Shown one piece after another: positions 26,654 to 35,624 of a stretch of 43,801 nt of DNA. Where the stretch lies: positions 1 through 43,801 of the forward strand of contig JAMLHA010000020.1 in NCBI GenBank assembly GCA_023957475.1, read 5' to 3'. How positions within the stretch are numbered: the first letter of the stretch is position 1; each line of letters opens with the position of its first letter. Source of the DNA: Crocinitomicaceae bacterium. GTDB lineage: Bacteria; Bacteroidota; Bacteroidia; Flavobacteriales_D; Crocinitomicaceae. Below the pieces are notes generated by a model that had not been told where the DNA came from, ran no database searches, and saw nothing but the letters and a program-made list of their open reading frames with translations. Made by a program: the position numbers and the translations under genes.

Positions 26654-27118
26654 TTATTTTTCTAAAAGTTTTAAAATTTCTTCTGTATGATTTTTCGTAT
26701 TGGGTTTTGTGATAATATCAATGATTTGTTGATCTTCATTGATTAGAAATGTCGTACGGTGTATTCCGTTATACGTTCTACCCATGAATTTTTTTTCTCC
26801 CCAGACACCATAACTTGTTAAAATGATTTTTTCTGTATCGGCTATGATTGGAAAATTTAAGTGGTATTTAGTGCTAAATTTATCATGAGAAATAACAGAA
26901 TCGGCACTGACACCTATTACTTTTATGTTTTTTTCTAAAAGTATTGATTCGTTATCTCTTAAATTACAGGCTTGTGCTGTACATCCGGGCGTATTGTCTT
27001 TTGGATAAAAATAAAGCACTACTTTTTGCCCCTTATAATCTGTAAGATTGATGGTGTTGCCCTGTTGGTCTAAGCCTGAAAATCCAGGTGCTTTATCACC
27101 TATTGTTAACTTTTTCAT
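26654..27118 (-). CDS. bcp: Thioredoxin-dependent thiol peroxidase (Bcp/PrxQ)
   Basis: 154 residues of the atypical 2-Cys peroxiredoxin family. KVVLYFYPKDNTPGCTAQACNLRD carries the peroxidatic C46 and the resolving C51, five residues apart as in PrxQ/Bcp. GVSADSVISHDKF and the arginine in GIHRTTFLI complete the site. It reduces hydroperoxides in the cytoplasm with electrons from thioredoxin. The usual APDF near the start is APGF here. It has its own strong promoter. Confidence 0.93.
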   Translation of the reverse strand: MKKLTIGDKAPGFSGLDQQGNTINLTDYKGQKVVLYFYPKDNTPGCTAQACNLRDNESILLEKNIKVIGVSADSVISHDKFSTKYHLNFPIIADTEKIILTSYGVWGEKKFMGRTYNGIHRTTFLINEDQQIIDIITKPNTKNHTEEILKLLEK

Positions 27119-27155
27119 TGATTAAAATATTGTCATTTTGTTATTAAATAATAAT

Positions 27156-27185
27156 CAAATATAATTACTTTTTTTAAAACGACAA
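27156..27185 (-). promoter_or_regulatory. Promoter of bcp
   Basis: On the reverse strand: TTG (27183-27185), a 19-base spacer, and TATATTTG (27156-27163). A full consensus match, 37 bases before the bcp ATG. Confidence 0.75.
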
Positions 27186-27313
27186 AATAATTATCAAAAA
27201 AAAGATTAAAAAATAATCATTTTTATAGTTTTATATAATGATATTGAATATTCACAAACATACCACTCTTAACTTAAAAAATGGTAAAAATAAAGTTTTC
27301 TTCACGTTTCACG

Positions 27314-27394
27314 TGTCGAAATGACAAATCGTAATAAGTGTCTATTTCGTGCGTAGCGCGATAATAACTTCACTAGAATGAAGTCATTTCGACA
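27314..27394. repeat. Inverted-repeat element in the bcp - phosphoribosyltransferase spacer
   Basis: TGTCGAAATGAC (27314-27325) and GTCATTTCGACA (27383-27394) are perfect 12-base inverted repeats around a 57-base centre. The centre is richer in GC (GTGCGTAGCGCG) than its surroundings and holds a smaller ACTTCA/TGAAGT inverted repeat. GTCATTTCGAC followed by GGAGAAATC is a phrase I associate with dispersed repeats in this phylum. The rest of the 530-base gap (27119-27648) is AT-rich with no gene. Confidence 0.5.
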
Positions 27395-27623
27395 AACTTG
27401 TTTGGAGAAATCCCTTTTAAAAAATACAAATGGTATATTAGCGACTATTCATTAATGATATATGCTTGTTTGGACAAATTTTTATTTTTTCAATTTTGAA
27501 GCCAAGTCAATTATTTTTTAATATTTTCTTACAAATTGTAGTTCTAATTACAGTGAAATGAGTGAATCAACAATATTTTATGACAATCTGAATTCAATAC
27601 ATTAATCGCATTCAGGTTTTTAT

Positions 27624-27631
27624 TATCTTTG
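27624..27631 (+). promoter_or_regulatory. -7 element for the phosphoribosyltransferase operon
   Basis: TATCTTTG, an exact TAnnTTTG match, 17 bases before the ATG at 27649. No TTG at the expected distance. Confidence 0.55.
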
Positions 27632-27648
27632 TAAAAAATCCATTATCA

Positions 27649-28146
27649 ATGAAACAAGTTATTCTCAATCATACGCAAATCGAACAAAAAATTAATCGTT
27701 TAGCTTTTCAAATTATTGAAAACACGTTTGAATTAGATACATTATACATTGCAGGAATAACGGGTAATGGAATCGTTTTGGCGGAAAAACTGAAAGCGGT
27801 TATCGAAAAAAATTCAACTCAAAAAATAATTCTTTTTGAAGTGGTGTTGGACAAAGATAAACCTTTATCTCAACCTATTCAACTATCAATTAACGTCAAT
27901 GAGTTGGATAATAAAACGGTGATTTTAGTGGACGATGTCTTGAACTCTGGTAAAACGATGCAATATGGTCTGATGAAAGTATTGGAACAACCTGTGCATA
28001 AAATTTATACCGTTGTGTTGGTCGATCGAAAGCACCGTCGTTTTCCAATTAAAGCAAATTTCTTTGGTTTGCGGTTAACAACTACGCTTCACAATCACGT
28101 GGAGGTATCGTTAGAAGATGGTCATTATTCCGCTCAATTGTCGTAA
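27649..28146 (+). CDS. PyrR-like phosphoribosyltransferase
   Basis: 165 residues of the type I PRTase fold. The PRPP-binding loop is VILVDDVLNSGKTM at 91-104, and IAGITGNGIVLAEKL (35-48) is the N-terminal loop; VVLVDRKHRRFPIKANFFGLRL resembles PyrR. PyrR-type proteins are uracil phosphoribosyltransferases and, in Firmicutes, RNA-binding attenuators. Neither uracil specificity nor regulation can be proved here, and no pyr gene is adjacent. It ends one base before murQ. Confidence 0.75.
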   Translation: MKQVILNHTQIEQKINRLAFQIIENTFELDTLYIAGITGNGIVLAEKLKAVIEKNSTQKIILFEVVLDKDKPLSQPIQLSINVNELDNKTVILVDDVLNSGKTMQYGLMKVLEQPVHKIYTVVLVDRKHRRFPIKANFFGLRLTTTLHNHVEVSLEDGHYSAQLS

Positions 28147-28147
28147 T

Positions 28148-28957
28148 ATGAAAAAAACAACAGAATCCGATTCTTTGTACACGAATTTGGAACAGCAATC
28201 TACTTTGGAATTGCTTACCAATATCAATCGTGAAGATAAAAAAGTAGCTGATGCTGTTGCTCTTGAATTAAAAAACATCGAATCTTTTGTTGATGCTTGT
28301 TTTGATCGTATGAAAAATGGTGGTCGCCTTTTTTATATTGGTGCAGGAACTAGTGGAAGATTGGGAATTGTAGATGCAAGTGAATGTCCTCCAACTTTTG
28401 GTGTGGAGCAAGGAATTGTTGTTGGCATCATTGCTGGTGGTGACGGCGCTATTCGAAAAGCTGTTGAATTTGCAGAAGATGACACAGAACAAGGGTGGAA
28501 AGATTTGCAAGAATACCAAATCAATGCAAACGATACCTTAGTGGGAATTGCAGCTTCGGGAACAACTCCTTATGTGATTGGCGCGCTTAAAAAAGCTAAT
28601 GAAAATGGTTTGCTTACAGCATCTATTACGTGCAATCCTGGTAATCCAATCGCTCAATTGGCTCAGCATCCTATTACGCCTGAAGTGGGACCTGAATTTG
28701 TGACGGGAAGCACACGTATGAAGTCTGGAACTGCTCAAAAATTAGTGTTGAACATGATTTCTACATCGTTGATGATTAAACTTGGTCGCGTAAAAGGCAA
28801 TAAAATGGTTGATATGCAATTGAGTAACAATAAATTAGTTGATAGGGGTGTGAAGATGGTGATGCAACAAACGGGATTGGAATATCAACAAGCTGAAGAG
28901 TTATTAAAAAAACACGGTTCTGTGCGCAGTGCTGTTGATGCATTTGAAAGAAATTAA
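28148..28957 (+). CDS. murQ: N-acetylmuramic acid 6-phosphate etherase
   Basis: 269 residues from the ATG at 28148, directly after the stop of the preceding gene; a longer frame from 28118 would overlap it and has no family support. The SIS-domain signature GAGTSGRLGIVDASECPPT (65-83) contains the catalytic Glu79, and GSTRMKSGTAQKLVLNM is the second signature. The enzyme cleaves the lactyl ether of MurNAc-6-phosphate to give GlcNAc-6-phosphate in peptidoglycan recycling. It is slightly shorter than E. coli MurQ (298), mainly at the C-terminus. Confidence 0.94.
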   Translation: MKKTTESDSLYTNLEQQSTLELLTNINREDKKVADAVALELKNIESFVDACFDRMKNGGRLFYIGAGTSGRLGIVDASECPPTFGVEQGIVVGIIAGGDGAIRKAVEFAEDDTEQGWKDLQEYQINANDTLVGIAASGTTPYVIGALKKANENGLLTASITCNPGNPIAQLAQHPITPEVGPEFVTGSTRMKSGTAQKLVLNMISTSLMIKLGRVKGNKMVDMQLSNNKLVDRGVKMVMQQTGLEYQQAEELLKKHGSVRSAVDAFERN

Positions 28958-28960
28958 AGT

Positions 28961-29545
28961 ATGTTTACAGGAATAATTGAACAATTAGGAACGGTCAGAA
29001 ACATTACAAAAGATGGAGATAACATTCATTTTGAATTAGCTGCTGATTTTGTTGGTGAATTGAAAATAGATCAAAGTGTTGCTCACAATGGTTGTTGTTT
29101 GACGGTTGTACAGCTTACAAATGATACTTATACCGTAACAGCAATAAAGGAAACGTTGGATAGAACGAATTTGAGTAGCTGGACAATCGGAACAAAAGTC
29201 AATTTGGAACGTTGTATGGTGATGAATGGTCGCATAGATGGACACATTGTTCAAGGTCATGTGGATACAACGGCTACTTGTGTTGGTATTGAACCTCAAA
29301 ATGGGAGTTGGAAGTTTATTTTTAGCTATGAAACACCCGATGTTACTGTTGAAAAGGGCTCTGTAACAGTCAATGGTACAAGTTTAACAGTTGTTGATTC
29401 AAATCCACAATCATTTTCTGTATGCATCATTCCATACACTTTTGAATACACGAATTTCAATCAATTAAAAATTGGCGATAAAGTCAATATTGAATTTGAT
29501 ATTATTGGGAAATACGTGGCAAAGTTAATTGGAAATAAGGCTTAA
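28961..29545 (+). CDS. ribE: Riboflavin synthase alpha subunit
   Basis: 194 residues. The invariant start MFTGIIEQLGTV and two tandem lumazine-binding repeats (about 1-95 and 96-190) are present. The first has NGCCLTVV and the second GSVTVNGTSLTVVD; GHIVQGHVDTTATC lies at the junction. It converts two 6,7-dimethyl-8-ribityllumazine molecules to riboflavin and its precursor. It follows murQ by three bases, as part of a three-gene forward group. The stop is four bases from the end of the convergent secreted-protein gene. Confidence 0.95.
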   Translation: MFTGIIEQLGTVRNITKDGDNIHFELAADFVGELKIDQSVAHNGCCLTVVQLTNDTYTVTAIKETLDRTNLSSWTIGTKVNLERCMVMNGRIDGHIVQGHVDTTATCVGIEPQNGSWKFIFSYETPDVTVEKGSVTVNGTSLTVVDSNPQSFSVCIIPYTFEYTNFNQLKIGDKVNIEFDIIGKYVAKLIGNKA

Positions 29546-29549
29546 ATTC

Positions 29550-30092
29550 TTATCTCCAAGCTTTATCTACTCGTGCGATTGTTTTCTTGTTGAAACGTTT
29601 CATCGTTGATGTTCTATCAGAAATATTGCCACATTTGATAATGTCTGTAGCTACCAATTCATTGTTGCGATAGAATGCAAATTCAAACGATACATTCACG
29701 GCTCCAGTACGGTAAATTTCTCTCAAAGTACCTTGATCCAATTTCTCTTTAAACGTATATTTCACTTTTGAAGGTTTAAATTTTCGATCATATCCACGAA
29801 CAGAAATGATAACGTAAGTATCAAAACCTTTTTCCTTTAAGATATTGGATAATGAATCTTCGGCTAAAACCGTCGCATTTCCACCTGTTTTAACGTAGTT
29901 AACCGATGGAGTTGTTTTTATATTGTACTCGTTTAAAATACCTGTAACGGCACTCTCGATTGTGAAACGGTCTTCGGGTTTATCAAATTGTCCGACTACC
30001 ACACAGTTTTTCAACTTCAAATTCTTTAGTTGAGCAAAAGAATTGGTTGTAAAAACAAAAAGACAGACAATAATTAGTGTGTATAATTTCAT
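29550..30092 (-). CDS. Secreted protein of unknown function
   Basis: 180 residues with a clear signal peptide (MKLYTLIIVCLFVFTTNSFAQ). The mature part alternates short strands and helices and includes YVIISVRGYDRKFKPSKVKYTFKE-type segments; a basic stretch ends the protein. It recalls small periplasmic or outer-membrane-associated proteins that bind like TolB N-domains (VVGQFDKPEDRFTIESAVTGIL, then a GFDTYVIISV strand), but I cannot name a family. It lies two bases after pgk and is likely cotranscribed with it. Confidence 0.7.
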   Translation of the reverse strand: MKLYTLIIVCLFVFTTNSFAQLKNLKLKNCVVVGQFDKPEDRFTIESAVTGILNEYNIKTTPSVNYVKTGGNATVLAEDSLSNILKEKGFDTYVIISVRGYDRKFKPSKVKYTFKEKLDQGTLREIYRTGAVNVSFEFAFYRNNELVATDIIKCGNISDRTSTMKRFNKKTIARVDKAWR

Positions 30093-30094
30093 AT

Positions 30095-31285
30095 TTATTC
30101 ATTTATAGCTTTTATGCCTGGTAATTCAATTCCTTCCAAGTATTCCAACATAGCACCACCGCCAGTAGAAACATAAGAAACTTGATCAGCCAAGCCAAAT
30201 TTATTAATTGCAGCAACTGAGTCGCCACCACCAATTAACGAAAAAGCACCATTTTTTGTTGCCTCAACTACAGCATTTGCTACTTCAATTGTTCCTTTTT
30301 GGAAATTTTCCATTTCAAAAACACCCATTGGACCGTTCCAAAGAATCAGTTTTGAATGAACGATGATGTCACGAATTTCTTTAGAAGATTCCGGGCCAAC
30401 ATCCAATCCCATCCAGCCATCAGGTATTTCATTAATGTTTACCAATTTCTGTGCCGCATTGTTGTCAAATTTGTCGGCAACAATGGTATCAACCGGTAAA
30501 TAAAGATTGATTCGCTTTGCTTCTGCCTTTAAAAGAATGTTTTTTGCAATTGCCAAATAATCGTCTTCAACCAACGAATTTCCGACGTGACCACCTTTGG
30601 CTTTGATGAACGTATAAGCCATTCCTCCGCCTACTATCAGGTTGTCAACTTTATTCAATAGTCGATCAATGATGGTAATTTTCGAAGAAACTTTTGCACC
30701 GCCAACTATAGCTGTTAATGGTTTTTCATCACTGTTTAAGACTTTGTCAACGGCTTTGATTTCACCTTCCAACAAATAACCAAACATTTTATCATTGGGG
30801 AAGAATTTTGCTACCACAGTTGTGGAAGCATGTGCTCTATGAGCAGTTCCAAAAGCATCGTTTACATAGACATCGCCGTGTTTTGATAACGCTTCGGCAA
30901 ATGCTTCTGTTCCGGCAGTTTCTTGCTTGTAGAATCGAACATTTTCCAATAATAACACCTCTCCAGTGGCAAGGCTTTTACTGGCTGCTTGCGCGTCTTC
31001 ATTGATGCAATCATTCACAAATTTAACAGGTACTTCCAATACTTTAGCCACTTGACTAACGATGTGTTTCAACGAATATTTTTCTTCAACACCGTCTGGG
31101 CGACCAAGGTGAGACATTAATACAACACTTCCACCAGTATTTAAAATGTGTTTAATTGTTGGTGCTGCCGCACGAATACGGGTGTCGTCTGTTACCTCAA
31201 AAGTTTCTTTGTTAAGAGGTACATTAAAATCTACGCGAATTAAAGCACGCTTTCCTGCAAAATCGTATGAATGAATATCAGCCAT
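30095..31285 (-). CDS. pgk: Phosphoglycerate kinase
   Basis: 396 residues from the ATG at 31283-31285 ([25 protein letters not shown]). The frame continues to 31309, but that start would lie in the promoter. [59 protein letters not shown] and [13 protein letters not shown] are the substrate, hinge and nucleotide motifs in order. It makes ATP from 1,3-bisphosphoglycerate in glycolysis. Confidence 0.97.
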   Translation of the reverse strand: MADIHSYDFAGKRALIRVDFNVPLNKETFEVTDDTRIRAAAPTIKHILNTGGSVVLMSHLGRPDGVEEKYSLKHIVSQVAKVLEVPVKFVNDCINEDAQAASKSLATGEVLLLENVRFYKQETAGTEAFAEALSKHGDVYVNDAFGTAHRAHASTTVVAKFFPNDKMFGYLLEGEIKAVDKVLNSDEKPLTAIVGGAKVSSKITIIDRLLNKVDNLIVGGGMAYTFIKAKGGHVGNSLVEDDYLAIAKNILLKAEAKRINLYLPVDTIVADKFDNNAAQKLVNINEIPDGWMGLDVGPESSKEIRDIIVHSKLILWNGPMGVFEMENFQKGTIEVANAVVEATKNGAFSLIGGGDSVAAINKFGLADQVSYVSTGGGAMLEYLEGIELPGIKAINE

Positions 31286-31306
31286 TGTTTTATTAATTTG
31301 AATGTA

Positions 31307-31340
31307 CAAATTTAGTTTTTTTTGCTTGTTATACGATCAA
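31307..31340 (-). promoter_or_regulatory. Promoter of pgk
   Basis: On the reverse strand: TTG (31338-31340), a 23-base spacer, and TAAATTTG (31307-31314). The spacer is longer than the usual 19. The expected transcription start near 31300 excludes the upstream ATG at 31309. Confidence 0.55.
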
Positions 31341-31753
31341 CCAATGTCTGATTATTCATTTAAAGTTTTTATTTTGATTTAATTCATTGATTTATAATTT
31401 ATTAACCAATTATAGATTTAAATAAAAAGCAATTGTAGTAAAAATAAAAGATGATTAAAAACCTTAGTGAATTTTATCGGAATGAGCTGTATCTATTGGC
31501 TTTCGCTTCTCCATTACCTTCCTGATTGTTGTCTTTCCGATCCAACAAAACTTGGTGAAATCTTTGGTGTTTCTAAAATCAATATTATATTTCCATGTTC
31601 AAGCAAATGTACAATGAGTTTTATTGTAATTATTGTTATAGGATTGAGTCAGAATTATTTTACCTTAAAAGGATTTGACTAAAAATTTTTGGCACATTTT
31701 TGGCTATACATAAAAAAATAAGTAGTTTTATAAATAAATTTAAATATAGCATC
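31341..31753. other. Gene-free spacer with a possible gene remnant
   Basis: The outer parts are AT-rich. A central block (about 31450-31620) has higher complexity and GC. A 71-codon forward frame there lacks any coding signature. On the reverse strand, frames without a start read LETPKISPSFVGSERQQSGR before a stop, which could be the tail of a decayed gene or a dispersed repeat. No RNA gene seen. Confidence 0.35.
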
Positions 31754-32188
31754 ATGAAAAATACTTTTTTAGTTCTTGGTTTAATGCTTGCATATTCATT
31801 TGGACATGCGCAAACAGTTGTTGGTAAATGGACTACAATAGATGATAAAACAGGAAAAAAGAAATCCATTGTTGAACTCTACAAGAGTGACCATCAATTG
31901 TATGGTAAAATAGAGTATTTATATCCAAGAGAAGGTCGTGAGGCAAATCCAAAATGTACACTTTGTACCGATGATAGAAAAGATCAACCATTAGTTGGAC
32001 TACAATTGGTTAGAAATTTGAAATGGGATGGAGAAGCATGGTACGGTGGAACAATTGTTGATCCTGAAAATGGGAAAATTTACAAGGTTAAAATGTGGAT
32101 TGATAAAAATTCTCCAGATAAATTAAATGTTAGAGGTTATGTAGGTCCTTTCTACAGAACTCAAACTTGGGTGAAAGAAAAGGAGTAG
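31754..32188 (+). CDS. DUF2147 family secreted protein
   Basis: 144 residues from the ATG at 31754 (MKNTFLVLGLMLAYSFGHAQ, signal peptide); the longer frame from 31700 adds a leader with no support. The mature domain VVGKWTTIDDKTGKKKSIVELYK, GKIEYLY, CTLCTDDRKDQPLVGLQL, WDGEAWYGGTIVDPENGKIYKVKMW and RGYVGPFYRTQTW is the DUF2147 pattern, a small beta-barrel exported protein found across Gram-negatives and with no established function. It stands alone, with its own terminator downstream. Confidence 0.88.
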   Translation: MKNTFLVLGLMLAYSFGHAQTVVGKWTTIDDKTGKKKSIVELYKSDHQLYGKIEYLYPREGREANPKCTLCTDDRKDQPLVGLQLVRNLKWDGEAWYGGTIVDPENGKIYKVKMWIDKNSPDKLNVRGYVGPFYRTQTWVKEKE

Positions 32189-32239
32189 GAGAGATTCGAG
32201 TAGTATTAAATAGACTTTTTAATAGAAAAAGATAATATG

Positions 32240-32273
32240 AGAGTGCGAGTAAAACTTGCACTCTTTCTTTTTA
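32240..32273 (+). terminator. Terminator after the DUF2147 gene
   Basis: AGAGTGCGAG-TAAAA-CTTGCACTCT makes a 10-base-pair stem with one G-T pair and is followed by TTCTTTTT. It lies about 50 bases after the stop. Confidence 0.75.
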
Positions 32274-32459
32274 ATTTATTTCAGCATATCTCATTACTAT
32301 CCTTACCACCAGTGCCTCATCCACTGCACGACTGTGCACTCTTTCCGTGTAAATCCGTTCAATCAGCAACACTTATGCAAAGCAGAAGTATCAGCGTTCC
32401 ATTCTACACTTATCGATTACCAAAAATTTATACTTATGCTCACAACTTTTAAGACACAA
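32274..32459. other. Gene-free spacer, possibly a dispersed repeat
   Basis: About 185 bases, richer in GC than other spacers here. Overlapping short frames show no protein character. Read on the reverse strand it contains phrases such as GGAACGCTGATAC and GAACGGATTTACACGG, which remind me of degenerate intergenic repeats in this phylum. No hairpin of note except short CACTGCACGACTGTGCACT pairing. Confidence 0.3.
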
Positions 32460-32487
32460 AAAAAGGTTACTCAACCGAATAACCTTT
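32460..32487 (-). terminator. Terminator of the T9SS type B cargo gene
   Basis: AAAGGTTA (32462-32469) and TAACCTTT (32480-32487) pair around a 10-base loop. On the reverse strand the stem is followed by a run of T. It is 20 bases past the gene's stop. Confidence 0.8.
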
Positions 32488-32506
32488 AATTATAATCTGT
32501 TTCTAA

Positions 32507-35230
32507 TTATCTCAACAAGTTCACATGACCAGTATATTCATCTTTGCCGTCATTGTTTCTATGTTTGATAGATGCTCTCCATGTATATTCTCCTTGTGGA
32601 GCAGGTTGACCTTTGTAAGTACCATCCCAACCGATTGAAGCATCGTCTGTTTCCCAAACAATTTCACCCCAACGGTTGAATACTTTTAAATTGAATCCGT
32701 ATTGATCCCCTCCTTTCATTATTAACTTCCATGATTGGTTAAATTCATCACCATCTGGAGTAAATGAATTTGGAACGAAGAATAGAATTACGTCTTCAAT
32801 GATTGCATCTACTACTGCTGTGTCAACACAACCCATTTGAGTGGTTACAACAAGCATAACAGGGTATTTTCCTTCCACTCCTTCAGGGAATTTGAATTTA
32901 GGGAATTGTAAATCACTGTATGCAGGTGTTGAGAATGGTGATTCCCATTTCCAAGCAACTACGTCATCAGTTGATAAGTCCTGACCTATCATTGATGTTT
33001 CATAAATTGTTCCAGGGTTTCCGCCCAATGCAAATCGAGCAATTGGGTCTGGATGTACTGTAAAGTAATCGACAAATGTTGTATCGTAAACACAACCGAA
33101 AACAGATGTGTTTCTAATTTCTAAGGTATAAGTACCTGGTTTGTTGTAAGTAATTGAAAAATCTTCACCATTTGGAACAATGGTATTAGAAAGATTACCA
33201 AAATCGATATAAGTTGAAGCTAATTCAGCAATATTCAACGATGTATTTTGAATTAAAAATTCACCTGGCATACAATCTTCATACTTATTTGGTGTCAATT
33301 GTGGCATAATTGGTGTTGGAAAGGTAATCAACACACATGAATCCGCAACTGGAGAACCACATTCTTCTGATAATTGAACACAGTAAGAAGTATTTGTTAC
33401 AGTTGGGTCAACCAAAATAGAATTACCTGTACCTAACAACTCACCATTTGATGTCCAAGTAAATGTGTGAGCTGTAGAACCACCTGTACCTGTAACATTC
33501 AAAGTAATATTGTCTTCTGGACAAATTTGTGTGTTTGGTGTTAAACTAGTAATTTGAAGTGGAGCTGGCTCACCGATTGCTTGTGTCTTTGTAATCACAC
33601 AACCTGTATTGTCTGTAATTGTAACGGTGTGATTTCCTGCATACAAATCATTGGCAGTATTACCAGTGCTCGTAGAATTGTCCCAAGAATAAGTATAAGG
33701 AGCTGTTCCTTGATTAACAGTAATTGTTAAAACACCATCATTTTTGCTGTTACATGTAGCATCTGTAATAGTTGTGAAATTAGCTTGTAATCCTGGGATT
33801 TCGGTTACGGTAACAGTTACAACGCTGTTACAACCAACTGAAGATGTAACTGTACAATGATACGTTCCTGCAGTTAAACCTGTAGCTGTTTGTGTTGTTT
33901 GACCAGCAGGATCATCCCATTGATATGTTACAGTTCCCAATACTGGAGTCATTGTTGCTGTTGCTGTACCGTCATTTCCACCTGAACAAGATACCAGAGT
34001 TGATGAGGATGTAAAGTTGGCAGGAGTATTAGCAACTGTTACAGTCGTTTGAGCAAGACATCCATTTCCATCTGTAATTTTTACAATATATGTTCCACCA
34101 ACAACATTGCTAACGCTTGGGGTTGTTGCCCCCAAAGCTGGCCAGTTATAAGTATAAGGAGCTGCACTTCCTGTTCCTGTTGCAGTAACTGTTCCTTGTC
34201 CAGAAGAGCATATATCAGGAGTAGAAGATGCTGAAACTGAAGCGGCAACAGTTGTAATAAATGTTGTATCTGACAATGCACCCACTTGTGATTGACATTG
34301 TGTACTATTCAATGTTAAGAAATAACCCACTGTGCCTGGTGTGGCAGTCATTTGTGAGGTAACATTTAGAATACCATTGTTGTATGGAAACGTTTGTCCC
34401 AACGTGTTTTTCCACCCAAAATTTCCACCAGTTGAAATAATTGATTTATAAGGTATTGGGGATACTTGATAAGCAGACGTATTGTTTGGTGCAACAGGAG
34501 AGTATAAACGAGCATCGTTACTAGCTGTCCAAACAGTGTTGTTTCTTCCTGGAGTAACCGTTGCGGTGTTTCCCGGTTGGTTTTCTACTGCTTGTATTGC
34601 CAAAGAGCTATTCCAGTTGGAATTGGATATTGATTTATTACCAATGTGGTATTCAATTTTGTTACTTGTTTCACGTAGAATTAAGGCCATGTATTGACAC
34701 TCACCACTACTAAACATCGGAATGTTGTTGTACAATACCACAAACATTCGATTAGGTGCAGTACCTATCGTTTGGTATTGAATTTGTCCACCTTGTCCCG
34801 GATTGATGTCTTGGTAACAAATCATCGCAGCATTTCTAGCTTCACTAAGTCCAGAAGTAGTTGGCAATGTTTGCCCACCAGTAAGTGACCAAGAACAATA
34901 ACCATTAGCCTTAGAAACATCAAAAGTAACCAAACCGTTAGAGCCAATCACACATTGTGTGTAATTGTTTCCATAAAAACTGAATGTAAATCCGATGTTT
35001 ACTATTCCAGAGTATGAATCGTCTGATAAACTCACATTCGTTGGGTTAGTCAAAACAATTGATGAATCACCTCCTGAAACTCCTCCTATATTGCAATCTT
35101 GAATAGAGACTGTTTTTCCAACACAAAGAGTAGTATCTTCTCCAAGGCACAATTGAGCGTGGCTAGAAAAAGGTACTGCTATTAATGTAGCAATAAAGGA
35201 TAAATTAAAGATATTTTTTAAAGTTTTCAT
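32507..35230 (-). CDS. Large secreted T9SS type B cargo with SprB-like repeats
   Basis: 907 residues. A signal peptide (about 1-25, ending SSHAQ) is followed by a beta-rich N-terminal region (about 50-270: FTFSFYGNNYTQCVIGSNGLVTF). Tandem SprB-type repeats of ~75-80 residues occupy about 330-570, with the pattern CSGGNDGTATATMTPVLG, then YQWDDPAGQTTQTATGLTAG. Ig/PKD-like domains follow (about 570-810), then a C-terminal gliding-motility-associated (CHU_C) domain of ~85 residues starting VPNSFTPDGDEFNQSW and ending VNLLR. The CHU_C domain is the type B sorting signal for export by T9SS and surface retention. Function is likely adhesion or gliding-related. It is a single-gene unit. Confidence 0.9.
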   Translation of the reverse strand: MKTLKNIFNLSFIATLIAVPFSSHAQLCLGEDTTLCVGKTVSIQDCNIGGVSGGDSSIVLTNPTNVSLSDDSYSGIVNIGFTFSFYGNNYTQCVIGSNGLVTFDVSKANGYCSWSLTGGQTLPTTSGLSEARNAAMICYQDINPGQGGQIQYQTIGTAPNRMFVVLYNNIPMFSSGECQYMALILRETSNKIEYHIGNKSISNSNWNSSLAIQAVENQPGNTATVTPGRNNTVWTASNDARLYSPVAPNNTSAYQVSPIPYKSIISTGGNFGWKNTLGQTFPYNNGILNVTSQMTATPGTVGYFLTLNSTQCQSQVGALSDTTFITTVAASVSASSTPDICSSGQGTVTATGTGSAAPYTYNWPALGATTPSVSNVVGGTYIVKITDGNGCLAQTTVTVANTPANFTSSSTLVSCSGGNDGTATATMTPVLGTVTYQWDDPAGQTTQTATGLTAGTYHCTVTSSVGCNSVVTVTVTEIPGLQANFTTITDATCNSKNDGVLTITVNQGTAPYTYSWDNSTSTGNTANDLYAGNHTVTITDNTGCVITKTQAIGEPAPLQITSLTPNTQICPEDNITLNVTGTGGSTAHTFTWTSNGELLGTGNSILVDPTVTNTSYCVQLSEECGSPVADSCVLITFPTPIMPQLTPNKYEDCMPGEFLIQNTSLNIAELASTYIDFGNLSNTIVPNGEDFSITYNKPGTYTLEIRNTSVFGCVYDTTFVDYFTVHPDPIARFALGGNPGTIYETSMIGQDLSTDDVVAWKWESPFSTPAYSDLQFPKFKFPEGVEGKYPVMLVVTTQMGCVDTAVVDAIIEDVILFFVPNSFTPDGDEFNQSWKLIMKGGDQYGFNLKVFNRWGEIVWETDDASIGWDGTYKGQPAPQGEYTWRASIKHRNNDGKDEYTGHVNLLR

Positions 35231-35566
35231 TGTTTAATTTTTCTTTTCATAATATAGACGGCAAATTTACGAAAAGGTTGTCTAAGAAAAAAATATTTTT
35301 TAAATAATTAATTTATTGATTATTAGTATTTTATATTGTTTTTAGCAAATGGTTTTTTAAGAATTTAACAATTAATAAAGTTATTTCACTTAAAAATTTG
35401 CTTTTCTATTTAAAATACTAGTGATTGAAAATGTTTTTTTATGAAATATTGGGGTGTTCAAAAAGTTATACATTTCCACTTATTTCTATCCACTCTTCTA
35501 TCCACTTAGATTCTTAAAATAAACTTAGACAATTGTCGTCTCATAAAATCTTTTTTACTAAAAACG
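35231..35566. other. AT-rich divergent intergenic region
   Basis: About 335 bases between divergent genes. It holds the reverse promoter element at 35262-35269 and the forward promoter at its right edge. The middle is AT-rich without genes, hairpins or repeats that I can support. Confidence 0.5.
35262..35269 (-). promoter_or_regulatory. -7 element for the T9SS type B cargo gene
   Basis: TAAATTTG on the reverse strand, about 31 bases before the ATG at 35228-35230. No clear -33 TTG. Confidence 0.5.
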
Positions 35567-35597
35567 TTGTCTCCTCCATTTTTTGGCATTACTTTTG
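35567..35597 (+). promoter_or_regulatory. Promoter of the DUF4197 lipoprotein gene
   Basis: TTG (35567-35569), a 20-base spacer, and TACTTTTG (35590-35597), 27 bases before the ATG. Confidence 0.7.
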
Positions 35598-35624
35598 CCA
35601 TGATACATTAAAATAAAAAATGTT

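Noticed and set aside
31467..31682. 71-codon forward frame in the pgk-DUF2147 spacer
   Set aside because: No promoter or signature and a hydrophobic, Cys-rich chance composition; kept only as part of a possible remnant.
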